Source of the DNA: Symbiodolus clandestinus
GTDB lineage: Bacteria > Pseudomonadota > Gammaproteobacteria > Enterobacterales > G038960095
DNA: 64,000 nucleotides
Reading direction: 5' to 3'
Assembly (NCBI GenBank): GCA_038960095.1
Contig: CP152425.1
Coordinates: 744,001-808,000 of the forward strand
Of the stretch, positions 6,750-16,592 are shown in pieces. How positions within the stretch are numbered: the first letter of the stretch is position 1; the number at the start of each line of letters is the position of its first letter. A program made the position numbers and the translations under genes. Below the pieces are notes generated by a model. That model was given only the letters and a program-made list of their open reading frames with translations. It was not told the origin of the DNA and made no database searches.

Positions 6750-8201
6750 TTAAGCAGCACCACCTACCGTCATCGCTTCTACCTTGATGGTGGGTTGCCC
6801 GACACCGACAGGAACCATTTGGCCAGCTTTTCCACAGACTCCAATGCCGGGATCGAGGGCTAGGTCATTACCGACCATCGATATTTTCTGCATGGTTTCA
6901 ATGCCTGAGCCAATCAAGGTAGCCCCTTTGACTGGTTTGGTCAAACGTCCTTGCTCAATCAGGTAGGCTTCAGCGGTGCTGAACACAAAATTACCTGAGG
7001 TGATATCAACTTGCCCGCCGGAGAAGTGGGGCGCATAGATCCCGTAGTCGACACTCTCGATGATCGCTTGAGGACTCTGTTGTCCAGGCTGCAAGTAGGT
7101 GTTTGTCATTCGAGGCATGGGTAAGTGTGCGTAAGACTCACGACGGCCATTACCGGTAGAGGAGCCCCCCATCAATCGGGCGTTTAATTTATCCTGCAGG
7201 TAGCCCTTTAGAACCCCTTGTTCAATGAGTACCGTGCGCTGACTGGGGGTCCCTTCATCATCGATAGTTAATGAGCCACGCCGCTCAGCTAGGGTGCCGT
7301 CATCAATCACGGTGCACAGCGGAGAGGCAACTCGTCCGCCCAGTCGGCCAGAAAAAACTGATGACCCTTTACGATTAAAATCGCCTTCTAAACCGTGACC
7401 CACAGCTTCATGAAGTAATACACCTGGCCAGCCAGGGCCTAAAACCACCGGTAGAGTGCCTGCTGGCGCTGGTATGGCAGTTAAGTTAACGAGTGCTTGG
7501 CGAACGGCCTCCTGAGCATAGCTCTCTGCTCGGCTGATCCCATCAACCGGTTGCAAAAAGTAATCATAGCTGCAGCGACCGCCACCGCCAGCAGATCCTC
7601 GTTCCCGCCTTCCTTGCTGCTCAACCAGCAATGTAATGGAGAGTCGAACCAGTGGGCGTTGGTCGGCCGCTAAGGTTCCATCAGTGGCTGCCACTAGTAT
7701 TAACTCATAAAGACCATCGAGCGTTGCAGTGACTTGGCAAACTCTAGGATCAGCCTGACGAGCGACTTGGTCAATTTGTTGCAGCAAAGCAATCTTCTGT
7801 TCACTACTCCACAGCCGTAGAGGATTGGTTGCCGGATAATAAGAGGGAACTTTTTGGCTGATTAATGCCTGAACAGCACCTATACCTTTATCTTGCGTGA
7901 TACAGCCGGCTGCTCGAGCACTTTGCTGCAGTGCTGTTAAATTGAGCTGATCAGCGTAGGCAAAGCCCATGGCTTCGCCTCGAACAGCGCGTGCGCCGAT
8001 ACCCTGATCGATATGATAAGCGCCATGCTTAATCAAACGCTCCTCAATAACCCACTGTTCATGCCAACTGGCTTGACAGTAAAGATCAGCATAGTCAATA
8101 GCATGCTCTGACAACAGGGTTAAGCTAGTGACTAACTGTTGCTGGGTCAATCCATAAGGGATCAAAAGCTGTTCGCTAACGGTACTAACACTCATCGTCA
8201 T
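6750..8201 (-). CDS. tldD: TldD metalloprotease subunit
   Basis: 483 residues, close to E. coli TldD (481). TldD with TldE (PmbA) forms a zinc metallopeptidase acting on modified peptides such as microcin B17 and on CcdA. The zinc motif HEAVGHGLEGD lies at about residues 263-273, and the family's GNGRRESYAHLPMPRMTN segment and C-terminal GVGQPT are present. The start is ATG 8201; a second ATG at 8195 is equally compatible with the AGG upstream. No tldE is in this window. It converges with the truncated antitoxin and stands alone. Confidence 0.95.
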   Translation of the reverse strand: MTMSVSTVSEQLLIPYGLTQQQLVTSLTLLSEHAIDYADLYCQASWHEQWVIEERLIKHGAYHIDQGIGARAVRGEAMGFAYADQLNLTALQQSARAAGCITQDKGIGAVQALISQKVPSYYPATNPLRLWSSEQKIALLQQIDQVARQADPRVCQVTATLDGLYELILVAATDGTLAADQRPLVRLSITLLVEQQGRRERGSAGGGGRCSYDYFLQPVDGISRAESYAQEAVRQALVNLTAIPAPAGTLPVVLGPGWPGVLLHEAVGHGLEGDFNRKGSSVFSGRLGGRVASPLCTVIDDGTLAERRGSLTIDDEGTPSQRTVLIEQGVLKGYLQDKLNARLMGGSSTGNGRRESYAHLPMPRMTNTYLQPGQQSPQAIIESVDYGIYAPHFSGGQVDITSGNFVFSTAEAYLIEQGRLTKPVKGATLIGSGIETMQKISMVGNDLALDPGIGVCGKAGQMVPVGVGQPTIKVEAMTVGGAA

Positions 8202-8456
8202 TAACCTGCATGGGTTGAGTCGGTCTCCATAGTTGCATCATCCTAATTTTAGGAATAGCAGCTCATTCTCTTTTTCGGGTTCGTCAGCGTTCGAGTTCAA
8301 CAATCATTGCGTTCGCTTTTTTATCCGGATAAAAGTGTAATTATATCTGCAGTCAAGGTTTCATTAAAGCTTTGAAAACGGTGACTCATGACGGTATAAC
8401 AATCAGAGTGTGTCAAGAAGGCAATAGCCGTTCAAACGAAGATAGCGAAAAGCACT

Positions 8457-9290
8457 ATGACCCGATTGGAAGCCAATATTCTCAAACTCTCTCCAGAACA
8501 TGGCCGATGTTGGCTACAGAAGCTTCCAGAAATAGTGCAGGCTGTAGCACGGAAATATCAATTGTCATTGCTGAAACCACTGGCTGATTCTCAACTCAGC
8601 TTCCACTATCTCCTGGCAGGATTTCAGGGAAATAATTCTGTTATTCTCAAGTTAGGATTGGATGTTAACAGTCTGAGACGTGAAGGCGCTGCTTTGCGGC
8701 AATTGGCAGGCCATGGCGCTGTGCAGGTTTTGGCTGAAGACATCGGAATGTTGCTGCTTGAGCGGGTGACACCAGGTTATTCTCTCAAAGCTTGCCCTTC
8801 AAAAGTGGCTGGGTTACCCATTGCTTGTCAGCTGATGCGGCTGCTCCACCAAGCAAAATTACCACAGCACAGCCTGTTCCCTTCTATTGAATCCCAGCTG
8901 CTGATTTTGGACAAAGCGTGGGAATTTCCCTTACATTATCTGCAAACCGCTAGGAAATTGCGTGATAAGCTGTTACATTCCATAGGAAGTGTTGTCCTTC
9001 TGCACGGTGATCTCCATACGGGCAATATCCTACAGACAGGAGAGACTTGGGCGGCTATTGATCCTAAAGGGTTTATTGGACCGCCGATTCATGATACTTG
9101 GGCTTTTGTCAAAGACATCGAAGCAGATACCCGCTTTATTGCCGACTATTTCCATTGGCCACTTCAAGCAGTTCGCGACTGCTATTTTGTACAAGTGGTG
9201 CGTGCACACTGTGAAAATTTAGAGGATGGCCTAGATAACACACTTTTTGATCATCTCATGGAACCAGCTTATGCATTGGTATCGAGGTGA
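8457..9290 (+). CDS. APH(6)/hydroxyurea-kinase-family phosphotransferase
   Basis: A 277-residue kinase-fold protein. The catalytic loop LLHGDLHTGNIL (His183, Asp185, Asn190) and the metal-binding IDPKGFIGPP follow the pattern of the aminoglycoside 6-phosphotransferase/hydroxyurea kinase family. The family includes streptomycin kinases, but distant members occur in many proteobacteria without resistance, so the substrate is not predictable. Length is normal and there is no damage. ATG 8457 has only a weak ribosome binding site. It lies alone between tldD (divergent) and rlmL. Confidence 0.85.
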   Translation: MTRLEANILKLSPEHGRCWLQKLPEIVQAVARKYQLSLLKPLADSQLSFHYLLAGFQGNNSVILKLGLDVNSLRREGAALRQLAGHGAVQVLAEDIGMLLLERVTPGYSLKACPSKVAGLPIACQLMRLLHQAKLPQHSLFPSIESQLLILDKAWEFPLHYLQTARKLRDKLLHSIGSVVLLHGDLHTGNILQTGETWAAIDPKGFIGPPIHDTWAFVKDIEADTRFIADYFHWPLQAVRDCYFVQVVRAHCENLEDGLDNTLFDHLMEPAYALVSR

Positions 9291-9404
9291 TTGAGAGAGA
9301 ATTCCAGTCTGGATGACGCTAGTATCAAGTATTAGTATGATGGATAGTATCAGAAAAGAGTCTATCCAATAACTATTGGGCAGCTTTTGAGAAATTGATA
9401 ATTG

Positions 9405-11537
9405 ATGTCAGAATATACCCACTATGAACTATTTGCCCGGACTGCTCGCGGGCTAGAAGAGCTACTGAAACAAGAGTTGCAGACCTTCGGTGCCGAGATC
9501 ACCCAAATGACCTCCAGCGGCGTGCATTTTAAAGGATCCTTACCCACGATTTACCAAAGCCTACTCTGGAGCCGTTTAGCTTCTCGCATGCTATTGAAAC
9601 TGGCACAGTTTCCAGTGCTCGATGAGCAACAACTGTATCAGGGTGCTTTAGCCATTGATTGGCCAGCATATTTTGCCAGCAACGCGACTTTTGCCGTACG
9701 CTTTATCGGCACCTCAGCAGCGATACGCCACAGCCACTATGGGGCACTAAGAATCAAAGATGCAATTATCGATCGATTTCAACAACAGCAGCGACCACGC
9801 CCGGTGGTAGCGACCCACCAGCCTGACCTGTTGATTGAGGGCTGTTTACAGCGTGATCAGTTAATGTTGTCACTCGACTTAAGTGGAGAATCACTGCACC
9901 GACGGGGTTATCGTCAACAAGCGGGTGTTGCTCCGATCAAAGAGACTCTAGCGGCTGCTATGATACGGCGGTCAGGGTGGCAACCGGGTGAGCCATTCAT
10001 CGATCCGATGTGTGGTGCTGGCACCTTATTGATTGAAGCGGCATTAGTCGCCACCGATCGAGCCCCGGGACTGCAGCGGTCACGTTGGGGTGTGGCGGGC
10101 TGGTTTGCGCATCAGCCGCAACAGTGGCAGGCATTGCAGCAGCAGGCGCAGCAGCGTGCCGAGGACGGGAAACAGCGTTACCAAGGTTTATTCCTCGGAT
10201 ATGATCAAACGGCGGCAGTCTTGCAGCAAGCACGCCAAAATGCCAAACGGGCAGGCGTCGCTGAACTCATCACTTTCGCGCAAGCAGATGCTAGTCAGCT
10301 GATCAACCCAGTCCCTTCAGCCACCAGTGGCACCTTACTGACCAACCCGCCTTACGGAGAGCGTTTGGGAAGCACCGCTTCATTGTTGGCGCTGTATGGT
10401 CGTTTTGCCAGCAATCTGAAGCAGCAATTTCCCGGCTGGCGCTTATCACTATTAACCCAACATCCCGAGTTATTTCAGGCACTAAACTTACGCGCTGAGC
10501 GGCAATTCACACTCTATAATGGGCCATTGTGCTGCACTCAAAAAAATTATCAATTAACGCAGCCAACCCGAGAACCGCTTAATCCCGCTGGTGATTTTAC
10601 CAATCGCCTGACGAAAAAACAGCGTCAACTGGCACCTTGGGCAGAGCAAGAAGGGATCGACAGTTACCGCCTGTATGATGCTGATTTGCCGGATTACAAC
10701 GTGGCGATTGATCGCTACGCTGATTATCTAGTCATTCAGGAGTATCAACCACCGATTCCTATTGAAGAGAGAAAGCGGCAACACCGTCTTCAAGCGGTTA
10801 TCGAGGCCAGCTGCCAAGTCACTCAGCTGCCGGTTAACCACATTATCGTTAAACAGCGACAACGACAACGGCATGGTAATCAATATCAACCATTAGCACA
10901 GCAGGGCCTCTGGATAGCCGTTCAAGAGTATGGAGCCCAGCTATGGGTTAATCTCACTGACTATCTAGATAGCGGATTATTTTTAGACCATCGTCGTACC
11001 CGTCGACTACTGGCCAAGCAGGCTGCTGGCAAAGATTTTTTAAATCTATTTTGCTATACCGCAGCAGCAACGGTGCAGGTTGCGCGCGCCGGGGCACGGT
11101 CAACCACCTCAGTCGATCTATCGACGACTTATCTCAACTGGGCTGAGCGTAACTTAAAGGCGAATGATTTACTGGGCACTCAACACCGTCTCATTCAAGC
11201 AGACTGTTTGCGCTGGCTCAGTGACTGCTCGCAACAGTTTGATCTAATTTTGCTGGATCCACCCACTTTTTCACGCTCCAAGCGAATGCAGCAAAGCTTT
11301 GAGGTGCAACGTGATCAGAAGCTACTGTTTACCCAGTTGCAACGATTGCTGCGTCCCCACGGTGTGTTACTATTTTCCAATAATTACCGAGAATTCCAGC
11401 TAGATACCGCGTGTCTATCAGTGCTACAATTGGACGCAAAAGAGATCAGCCACCAGACCACCTCTCCTGATTTTTCACGCACCCGATCAGGTCATCGGTG
11501 CTGGACTATTAGACGCCAAGCTCTTTATAATGAATGA
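9405..11537 (+). CDS. rlmL: 23S rRNA methyltransferase RlmKL (m2G2445 / m7G2069)
   Basis: 710 residues against 702 in E. coli. The fused enzyme methylates G2445 (RlmL half) and G2069 (RlmK half) of 23S rRNA. Order seen: THUMP region roughly 45-155, RlmL methyltransferase with DPMCGAGTLLIEAA near 200 and NPPYGERL near 307, then RlmK methyltransferase with LDHRRTRRLL, FLNLFCYTAAATV and DPPTFSRSKRM. A TTG three bases upstream could also start the frame, but ATG 9405 is preferred. The sequence is Gln-rich, as are many proteins of this genome. Confidence 0.96.
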   Translation: MSEYTHYELFARTARGLEELLKQELQTFGAEITQMTSSGVHFKGSLPTIYQSLLWSRLASRMLLKLAQFPVLDEQQLYQGALAIDWPAYFASNATFAVRFIGTSAAIRHSHYGALRIKDAIIDRFQQQQRPRPVVATHQPDLLIEGCLQRDQLMLSLDLSGESLHRRGYRQQAGVAPIKETLAAAMIRRSGWQPGEPFIDPMCGAGTLLIEAALVATDRAPGLQRSRWGVAGWFAHQPQQWQALQQQAQQRAEDGKQRYQGLFLGYDQTAAVLQQARQNAKRAGVAELITFAQADASQLINPVPSATSGTLLTNPPYGERLGSTASLLALYGRFASNLKQQFPGWRLSLLTQHPELFQALNLRAERQFTLYNGPLCCTQKNYQLTQPTREPLNPAGDFTNRLTKKQRQLAPWAEQEGIDSYRLYDADLPDYNVAIDRYADYLVIQEYQPPIPIEERKRQHRLQAVIEASCQVTQLPVNHIIVKQRQRQRHGNQYQPLAQQGLWIAVQEYGAQLWVNLTDYLDSGLFLDHRRTRRLLAKQAAGKDFLNLFCYTAAATVQVARAGARSTTSVDLSTTYLNWAERNLKANDLLGTQHRLIQADCLRWLSDCSQQFDLILLDPPTFSRSKRMQQSFEVQRDQKLLFTQLQRLLRPHGVLLFSNNYREFQLDTACLSVLQLDAKEISHQTTSPDFSRTRSGHRCWTIRRQALYNE

Positions 11538-11662
11538 ATAGAAAAGTTATCGGTTTTTAGGTAGAGTCAATTATTTGCAGGTGATATTATCTATTTTCCT
11601 AAGGAACCGGTATTTTTTTGTTGCAAGCGATCGGTAAGCACCATAGAATACCCAGCGCTTAG

Positions 11663-11738
<76 letters not shown>

Positions 11739-11747
11739 AGAAGTTTT

Positions 11748-11834
<87 letters not shown>

Positions 11835-11869
11835 TTTTGGCGTTAATGCTAGGCAACCGTTTTTGGCAC

Positions 11870-11944
<75 letters not shown>

Positions 11945-11952
11945 GATTATTT

Positions 11953-12025
11953 GCTGATATAGCTCAGTTGGTAGAGCACACCCTTGGTAAGGGTGAGGTC
12001 GGCAGTTCGAGTCTGCCTATCAGCA
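11953..12025 (+). tRNA. thrT: tRNA-Thr (GGT), 3' end encoded as TCA instead of CCA
   Basis: Acceptor GCTGATA pairs with TATCAGC, anticodon loop TTGGTAA gives GGT, discriminator A at 12025. The next three bases are TCA, not the CCA found in the other three tRNAs here, so a mature end needs trimming and CCA addition by tRNA nucleotidyltransferase. Otherwise the tRNA is intact. Confidence 0.96.
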
Positions 12026-12144
12026 TCAAAGCAGTCGCACGAAGCATGAACAGGGGCTATCGGGCGTTGTTAAATCAGTCAGTGCGTTAACGCTTGGTTT
12101 GCAGTTAACCCTGGTAATATTTTTTGTCTCTAGAGGGACTCGTA

Positions 12145-13329
12145 ATGTCTAAAGAGAAGTTTACACGGACCAAGCCGCATATTAACGTCGGCACCATTGG
12201 TCACGTAGACCATGGTAAAACCACGTTAACGGCAGCAATTACTACTGTATTAGCTAAGAAATATGGTGGTCAAGCGCGCGCTTTTGAACAGATTGATAAT
12301 GCACCGGAAGAGAAAGCCCGGGGGATCACCATCAACACCTCGCACGTCGAGTATGATACCCCAACGCGCCATTATGCCCATGTTGACTGTCCCGGTCACG
12401 CCGACTATATCAAGAACATGATTACTGGTGCGGCACAAATGGATGGCGCGATTCTGGTGGTTGCCGCCACTGATGGTCCAATGCCACAAACTCGGGAACA
12501 TATCGTATTAGCACGCCAAGTAGGCGTTCCCTACATCACTGTATTCCTCAATAAATGCGATATGGTGGATGATGAGGAGCTGCTAGAATTGGTGGAATTA
12601 GAAATTCGTGAGCTGTTGAGCCAGTATGGTTTCCCAGGCGACGACACACCCGTAATCCGGGGCTCTGCTTTGAAAGCGTTAGAAGGTGATTCACAGTGGG
12701 AAGAGAAGATAGTTGAACTAGCTGAAACCCTAGACAGCTACATTCCTGAACCACAGCGTGCGATTGACAAGCCTTTCTTGCTACCGATTGAGGACGTTTT
12801 CTCAATTTCTGGTCGTGGTACTGTAGTAACCGGACGGGTTGAGCAGGGTATTATCAAAGTGGGTGACGAAGTAGAAATTGTTGGTCTAAAAGCGACCGTC
12901 AAGAGCACTGTCACCGGCGTTGAAATGTTTCGCAAACTGCTGGATGAAGGGCGTGCTGGTGAAAACGTCGGTATCCTACTGCGTGGTATTAAACGGGAAG
13001 ATATTGAGCGCGGTCAGGTATTGGCTAAGTCGAAGAGCATCACCCCACATACTAAGTTTGTTGCCGAGGTTTACATATTGACCAAAGAAGAAGGTGGTCG
13101 TCACACGCCATTCCTCAAAGGTTACCGTCCGCAATTCTATTTCCGCACCACTGATGTGACGGGTATTGTTGAGCTACCGACTGATGTCGAAATGGTGATG
13201 CCAGGCGATAAGCTGCAGTTAACGGTCACCTTGATCTCACCGATTGCAATGGATGAAGGGCTTAACTTCGCCATTCGTGAAGGTGGCCACACCGTTGGTG
13301 CCGGTATCGTCTCTAAAATCATTGAGTAA
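12145..13329 (+). CDS. tufB: Elongation factor Tu
   Basis: 394 residues, the E. coli length. EF-Tu is the GTPase that delivers aminoacyl-tRNA to the ribosome. GTPase motifs are GHVDHGKTTLT (residues 19-29), DCPGHADY and NKCD; domains 2 and 3 follow with GRGTVVTGR and FAIREGGHTVGAG. The start is ATG 12145, preceded by GAGGGA. The position after thrU-tyrU-glyT-thrT identifies it as the tufB locus. In E. coli secE-nusG follow; here they do not, so a rearrangement broke synteny just downstream. Confidence 0.98.
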   Translation: MSKEKFTRTKPHINVGTIGHVDHGKTTLTAAITTVLAKKYGGQARAFEQIDNAPEEKARGITINTSHVEYDTPTRHYAHVDCPGHADYIKNMITGAAQMDGAILVVAATDGPMPQTREHIVLARQVGVPYITVFLNKCDMVDDEELLELVELEIRELLSQYGFPGDDTPVIRGSALKALEGDSQWEEKIVELAETLDSYIPEPQRAIDKPFLLPIEDVFSISGRGTVVTGRVEQGIIKVGDEVEIVGLKATVKSTVTGVEMFRKLLDEGRAGENVGILLRGIKREDIERGQVLAKSKSITPHTKFVAEVYILTKEEGGRHTPFLKGYRPQFYFRTTDVTGIVELPTDVEMVMPGDKLQLTVTLISPIAMDEGLNFAIREGGHTVGAGIVSKIIE

Positions 13330-13350
13330 TCATTAAAGATTCTTCTTGCT

Positions 13351-13376
13351 ATCACCACGGCAACCGCTGTGGTGAT
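13351..13376 (+). terminator. Putative rho-independent terminator after tufB
   Basis: ATCACCAC (13351-13358) and GTGGTGAT (13369-13376) form an eight-pair stem with a ten-base loop 21 bases after the tufB stop. It is followed by CTCCTTT, a poor T-tract, so efficiency is uncertain. Confidence 0.6.
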
Positions 13377-13723
13377 CTCCTTTACTCATCAGTTATCCTG
13401 CAAGCATCGCTCTTCTCCGCTTAATAGCAATTCTGTTGATCTTTAATGATGATAGTAATTAAGTGAGTGAATGCCAGAGTGGCCGTTACCGTTCCCAAAC
13501 CTTAGCCTGAATCTTTAATACGCTATCATTTTTTATAAAAAATAGTGTGTTTATGCAATAATTAAGATTATTAAATCATATTTTTTGAAAAAAATAATAC
13601 TTTTATATTTAAAATAATATTAAATTAGTATAAATTATCAAAGAAGCTTTAGGAAAGCTTTAAGCGGTTGTGTCTTTTGCAGTGACAGCCGTTCACGTTC
13701 AAATAACAGTCAGCAGGGACGCT
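13377..13723. other. AT-rich upstream region of the autotransporter gene
   Basis: No gene. Composition shifts sharply to AT at 13530-13650, consistent with a promoter region for the following gene and with a junction between core and acquired DNA. An unclaimed in-frame GTG at 13670 lies upstream of the chosen start. I could not fix a -35/-10 pair. Confidence 0.35.
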
Positions 13724-15646
13724 ATGAAATTACCTCGAAAATCTATTGTTAGCTATCTAGTTACTTTATGTTATGGAACAGCTTTGGTGATTCCCAGCCT
13801 AAGCGGGCCTGCTTCGGCTTTTGCTGAAGAGGGTTCTAGGGATAAAGCAATTCGCCGTTTTAATATTAAGCCGACTACCCCTTTGCGACAGGCAATTTAT
13901 CAAGGAGATGCTCTTGTTAGTCAGGAGCTGATCAAGGAGGGTGGGCAACCAGCAACACCAATCGTTATGGATTATCTTGCTCAACAAGGGGGGCAATGGC
14001 TTAACCAGTTTGGTCGAGCAAAAATTGCTATTCAAGGAGACCCCCTACGATCACTACAAGGACAGGCGGCACTGCTACTCCCTATCAAGCAAAATGAACA
14101 GTGGTTATGGTTTGCTCAAGGGGGCTGGGTACAAAGTAAACATCGCAGTACTTTTAGCTTAGGGACTGGACAGCGACAATTTTATTCAAAACAGGGCTAT
14201 TGGGGAAACAACCTGTTTTTTGATTATCAACCCCAAGGAAACCACTGTCGCTTAGGTCTAGGCTTAGAGCTGGGTTACCAAGCATTCTCCAATCAAATTA
14301 ATGGATATCTTCCATTGAGTGGAGCGCACTTAATTAACAGCAGAGCTGATCAGGCCAATCCAGCACGAGGGATAGATATTCGCCTACGCTATCAGCCACC
14401 GCAATGGCCTTATTGGCGCTTCAGCGTTACCGGTGATCACTATTGGGGAACCATTGCAACCGCTGGCTCTTTATCGTTGGTAGAAAATCCAACTGCCCTA
14501 ACGGCTGGAATTCATTACACACCGATACCGTTGGTCGTCCTCGGCTATCACTTACGCTGGAATTTACCCGGTAAGCGGGTTCATCAGCTAAGTTGTTCCT
14601 TGAATTATCGACTAGGCATTCCCTGGGAACAGCAAATGGATCGGCGGCAGGTAATACGTCAGTCGTTGGAGATTGATCGCCTCAAGTTGGTCTCTCGCCA
14701 TCATGAAATGGTGCTACAACAGCAGCCCAATGATGAGATTAAGCTAGAAATTGAAAATATCAGCCCAGGGGAGCATCAGCCGGGCAGCACTATCCAGGTA
14801 AGGGTGCGTGTTGCAACGCCCAGGCCGCTGAATGAGTGGCAATTTAGCTGGGTAGGGGGTATACCGGTGAATACTCAACCCAGCATAAAGGCTAAGGAAG
14901 AGACTCAAATAGTGACACTGCCGAACAGTGCAGGTACCTACACGCTGCAACTTCAGGCACGTCGTGCACAGGGAAAGATAGCTTGTTCTAATACTTTACA
15001 ATTAAAAGTTAGTGTAGAGGAAAAAGAGGGTTCGAACGTTCATATAGATGGGTTGAAATGTAAAGATGACAATGCAATTCCTCGGATAAATGTATCGAAC
15101 CCGGATTTGGCTCAAGCAAGTATGTTTCGGCAGCCGGGAGGAGCACAGTCCCAGGAGGTTTCTGACGTAGATACTCCCTCAATAGATGCCTTAAGAGGTA
15201 ATGGTTTAGATGCACTTACAACAACCGATACAGAAGGATGGAGTGATTGGAACCGTATGACTCCAGAACAGAGCAAAAAGTATGAGGATGATTTAGATGA
15301 AATAGATGTATGTACGATAACCGATACAGAAGGATGGAGTAATTGGAGACGTATGACTCCAGAACAGAGAAAAAAGTATGAGGATGATTTAGCTGAATTA
15401 GACTTTCAACAAGCGGTAGCACGCCTACCAAAATATGGTGTACAGATAGATGGAATCTTAACCAAAATGCGAAAATACAAAGGTAAACAGAGTAATTTAG
15501 CTACACAAGAGATAGATGATATGATTAGAATAGCAGAGTCATTCTTTAATAATCCTCTGACGACAATGGATCATGTTTCTCAATTGGAAAATTATCTGAA
15601 TGAAATAATAGCTAATTATGTGGGTTCAGAAACAGTTAAAAAATAA
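13724..15646 (+). CDS. Inverse autotransporter (intimin/invasin family) with a short repeat-bearing passenger
   Basis: 640 residues. A signal peptide ends near AFA-EE (residues 33-36). Residues ~85-295 match the intimin/invasin beta-barrel: QGGQWLNQFGRAKI at its start, AALLLPI, YWGNNLFFDY, NPARGIDIRLRY, HYTPIPLVVLGYHLRW and LNYRLGIPWEQQ. A linker like LVSRHHEMVLQQ and one Ig-like domain (about 337-430) follow. The family inserts a barrel in the outer membrane and exports its C-terminal part, often binding host cells. The exported end here is unusual: two 32-residue repeats and a helical tail, not lectin domains. ATG 13724 follows CAGGGAC and gives a proper signal peptide. Fourteen bases separate it from the ankyrin-like gene, suggesting an operon. 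Confidence 0.9.
   Translation: MKLPRKSIVSYLVTLCYGTALVIPSLSGPASAFAEEGSRDKAIRRFNIKPTTPLRQAIYQGDALVSQELIKEGGQPATPIVMDYLAQQGGQWLNQFGRAKIAIQGDPLRSLQGQAALLLPIKQNEQWLWFAQGGWVQSKHRSTFSLGTGQRQFYSKQGYWGNNLFFDYQPQGNHCRLGLGLELGYQAFSNQINGYLPLSGAHLINSRADQANPARGIDIRLRYQPPQWPYWRFSVTGDHYWGTIATAGSLSLVENPTALTAGIHYTPIPLVVLGYHLRWNLPGKRVHQLSCSLNYRLGIPWEQQMDRRQVIRQSLEIDRLKLVSRHHEMVLQQQPNDEIKLEIENISPGEHQPGSTIQVRVRVATPRPLNEWQFSWVGGIPVNTQPSIKAKEETQIVTLPNSAGTYTLQLQARRAQGKIACSNTLQLKVSVEEKEGSNVHIDGLKCKDDNAIPRINVSNPDLAQASMFRQPGGAQSQEVSDVDTPSIDALRGNGLDALTTTDTEGWSDWNRMTPEQSKKYEDDLDEIDVCTITDTEGWSNWRRMTPEQRKKYEDDLAELDFQQAVARLPKYGVQIDGILTKMRKYKGKQSNLATQEIDDMIRIAESFFNNPLTTMDHVSQLENYLNEIIANYVGSETVKK
15223..15414 (+). repeat. Two tandem 96-base repeats in the passenger domain
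   Basis: The unit CCGATACAGAAGGATGGAGT recurs exactly 96 bases apart (15225 and 15321). Each unit encodes 32 residues with TDTEGWS, W, R-MTPEQ and KKYEDDL conserved. Copies differ at a few bases, so the duplication is fairly recent. An in-frame period allows copy-number change without loss of frame. Confidence 0.85.
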
Positions 15647-15660
15647 ATATAGGAGAAAAC

Positions 15661-16587
15661 ATGACTGTATCAGAAAATAATAAAAATCTGTATCGCATTA
15701 TTAACAAGTTTAATAGAATTTCCCAATCTTGTAAAGAAATTTCAGATCATGAAATTAATAGTATTAATAATATGATTATTAACCTTAAAGTTGATGATCA
15801 TATGATTAAAAATGATAGCAAAAAAACACTTTTAATGTGGATTGCAAAATTAAATAATTGTACTCTCATAGATAAATTTTTCGATTATATTTATGATAAA
15901 GATAATACTATTTTAAAACAAAGAGATGATCTTAATAATAGTGCAATAAAGTATGCAGCAATCTATAATAATACTGCTTTTCTAAGAAAAGCAGTCTCTA
16001 CGGATCCAGAAGTTCTTAATGAGAAAGCGATACTTAAAACCGCTGTTTTAGAAGGTAATATTCAGTTTATTAGAGAACTTATTAGGTTAGCTAATGATAC
16101 TATTAATTCTGAGATAGAGGAGGCTATGGAATATGCAACAATAAAAAATTACTCTGAAATATACAATGAATTAAATACATATAATAACGAGTTATTTAGT
16201 CAATTAACATTCAGGGGAAAAAACAGAAGTCGAATTTATTTATTCTCTAAATTAATCAGTGGCTTGTTAGTTAAAGCAGTTTCTAAATTATTTGTGCAAA
16301 GAACAGAAACATATAATGGCATTGAATTTCTGACACAAAGAGATAATAGGGACATAATATATCAATTCGAAATTGATAATTCTGCTGTATATGAAGATTC
16401 AGTAACGAGTATGCGTAGCATGAATAGATTGTTAGCTTCTCCTTTAATAAATCGTCCTAAATTAAGAAATGCAATTAATGGAATGGTTTCTTCAGCTGAT
16501 GAAGAGAGCATCACCAGAGCTAATACACCGGATACTAATGCTTTCTCAACACTGGAGGACTATCCTAGTTTAGGTCCCTCAATTTAA
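15661..16587 (+). CDS. Ankyrin-repeat-like protein, 308 residues
   Basis: Strongly AT-rich, Asn-rich protein. Residues ~55-180 show degenerate ankyrin-like helical pairs: KTLLMWIAKLNNCTLIDKFF, NNSAIKYAAIYNNTAFLRKA, KAILKTAVLEGNIQFIRELI and EEAMEYATIKNYSEIYNEL. Ankyrin proteins of symbionts and intracellular bacteria often act in host cells, but no secretion signal is visible here. A basic, hydrophobic patch near 190-215 and a Ser/Asp/Thr-rich end follow. AGGAG at 15652-15656 sits before ATG 15661. It starts 14 bases after the inverse autotransporter, so the two are probably co-transcribed. Confidence 0.7.
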   Translation: MTVSENNKNLYRIINKFNRISQSCKEISDHEINSINNMIINLKVDDHMIKNDSKKTLLMWIAKLNNCTLIDKFFDYIYDKDNTILKQRDDLNNSAIKYAAIYNNTAFLRKAVSTDPEVLNEKAILKTAVLEGNIQFIRELIRLANDTINSEIEEAMEYATIKNYSEIYNELNTYNNELFSQLTFRGKNRSRIYLFSKLISGLLVKAVSKLFVQRTETYNGIEFLTQRDNRDIIYQFEIDNSAVYEDSVTSMRSMNRLLASPLINRPKLRNAINGMVSSADEESITRANTPDTNAFSTLEDYPSLGPSI

Positions 16588-16592
16588 TCTAA

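Noticed and set aside
6553..6753. 66-codon frame after the truncated antitoxin
   Set aside because: No homology to the missing antitoxin C-terminus and no start signal; it runs into the tldD end.
8372..8587. 71-codon frame overlapping the APH-like gene start
   Set aside because: Shadow frame; the kinase frame carries all motifs.
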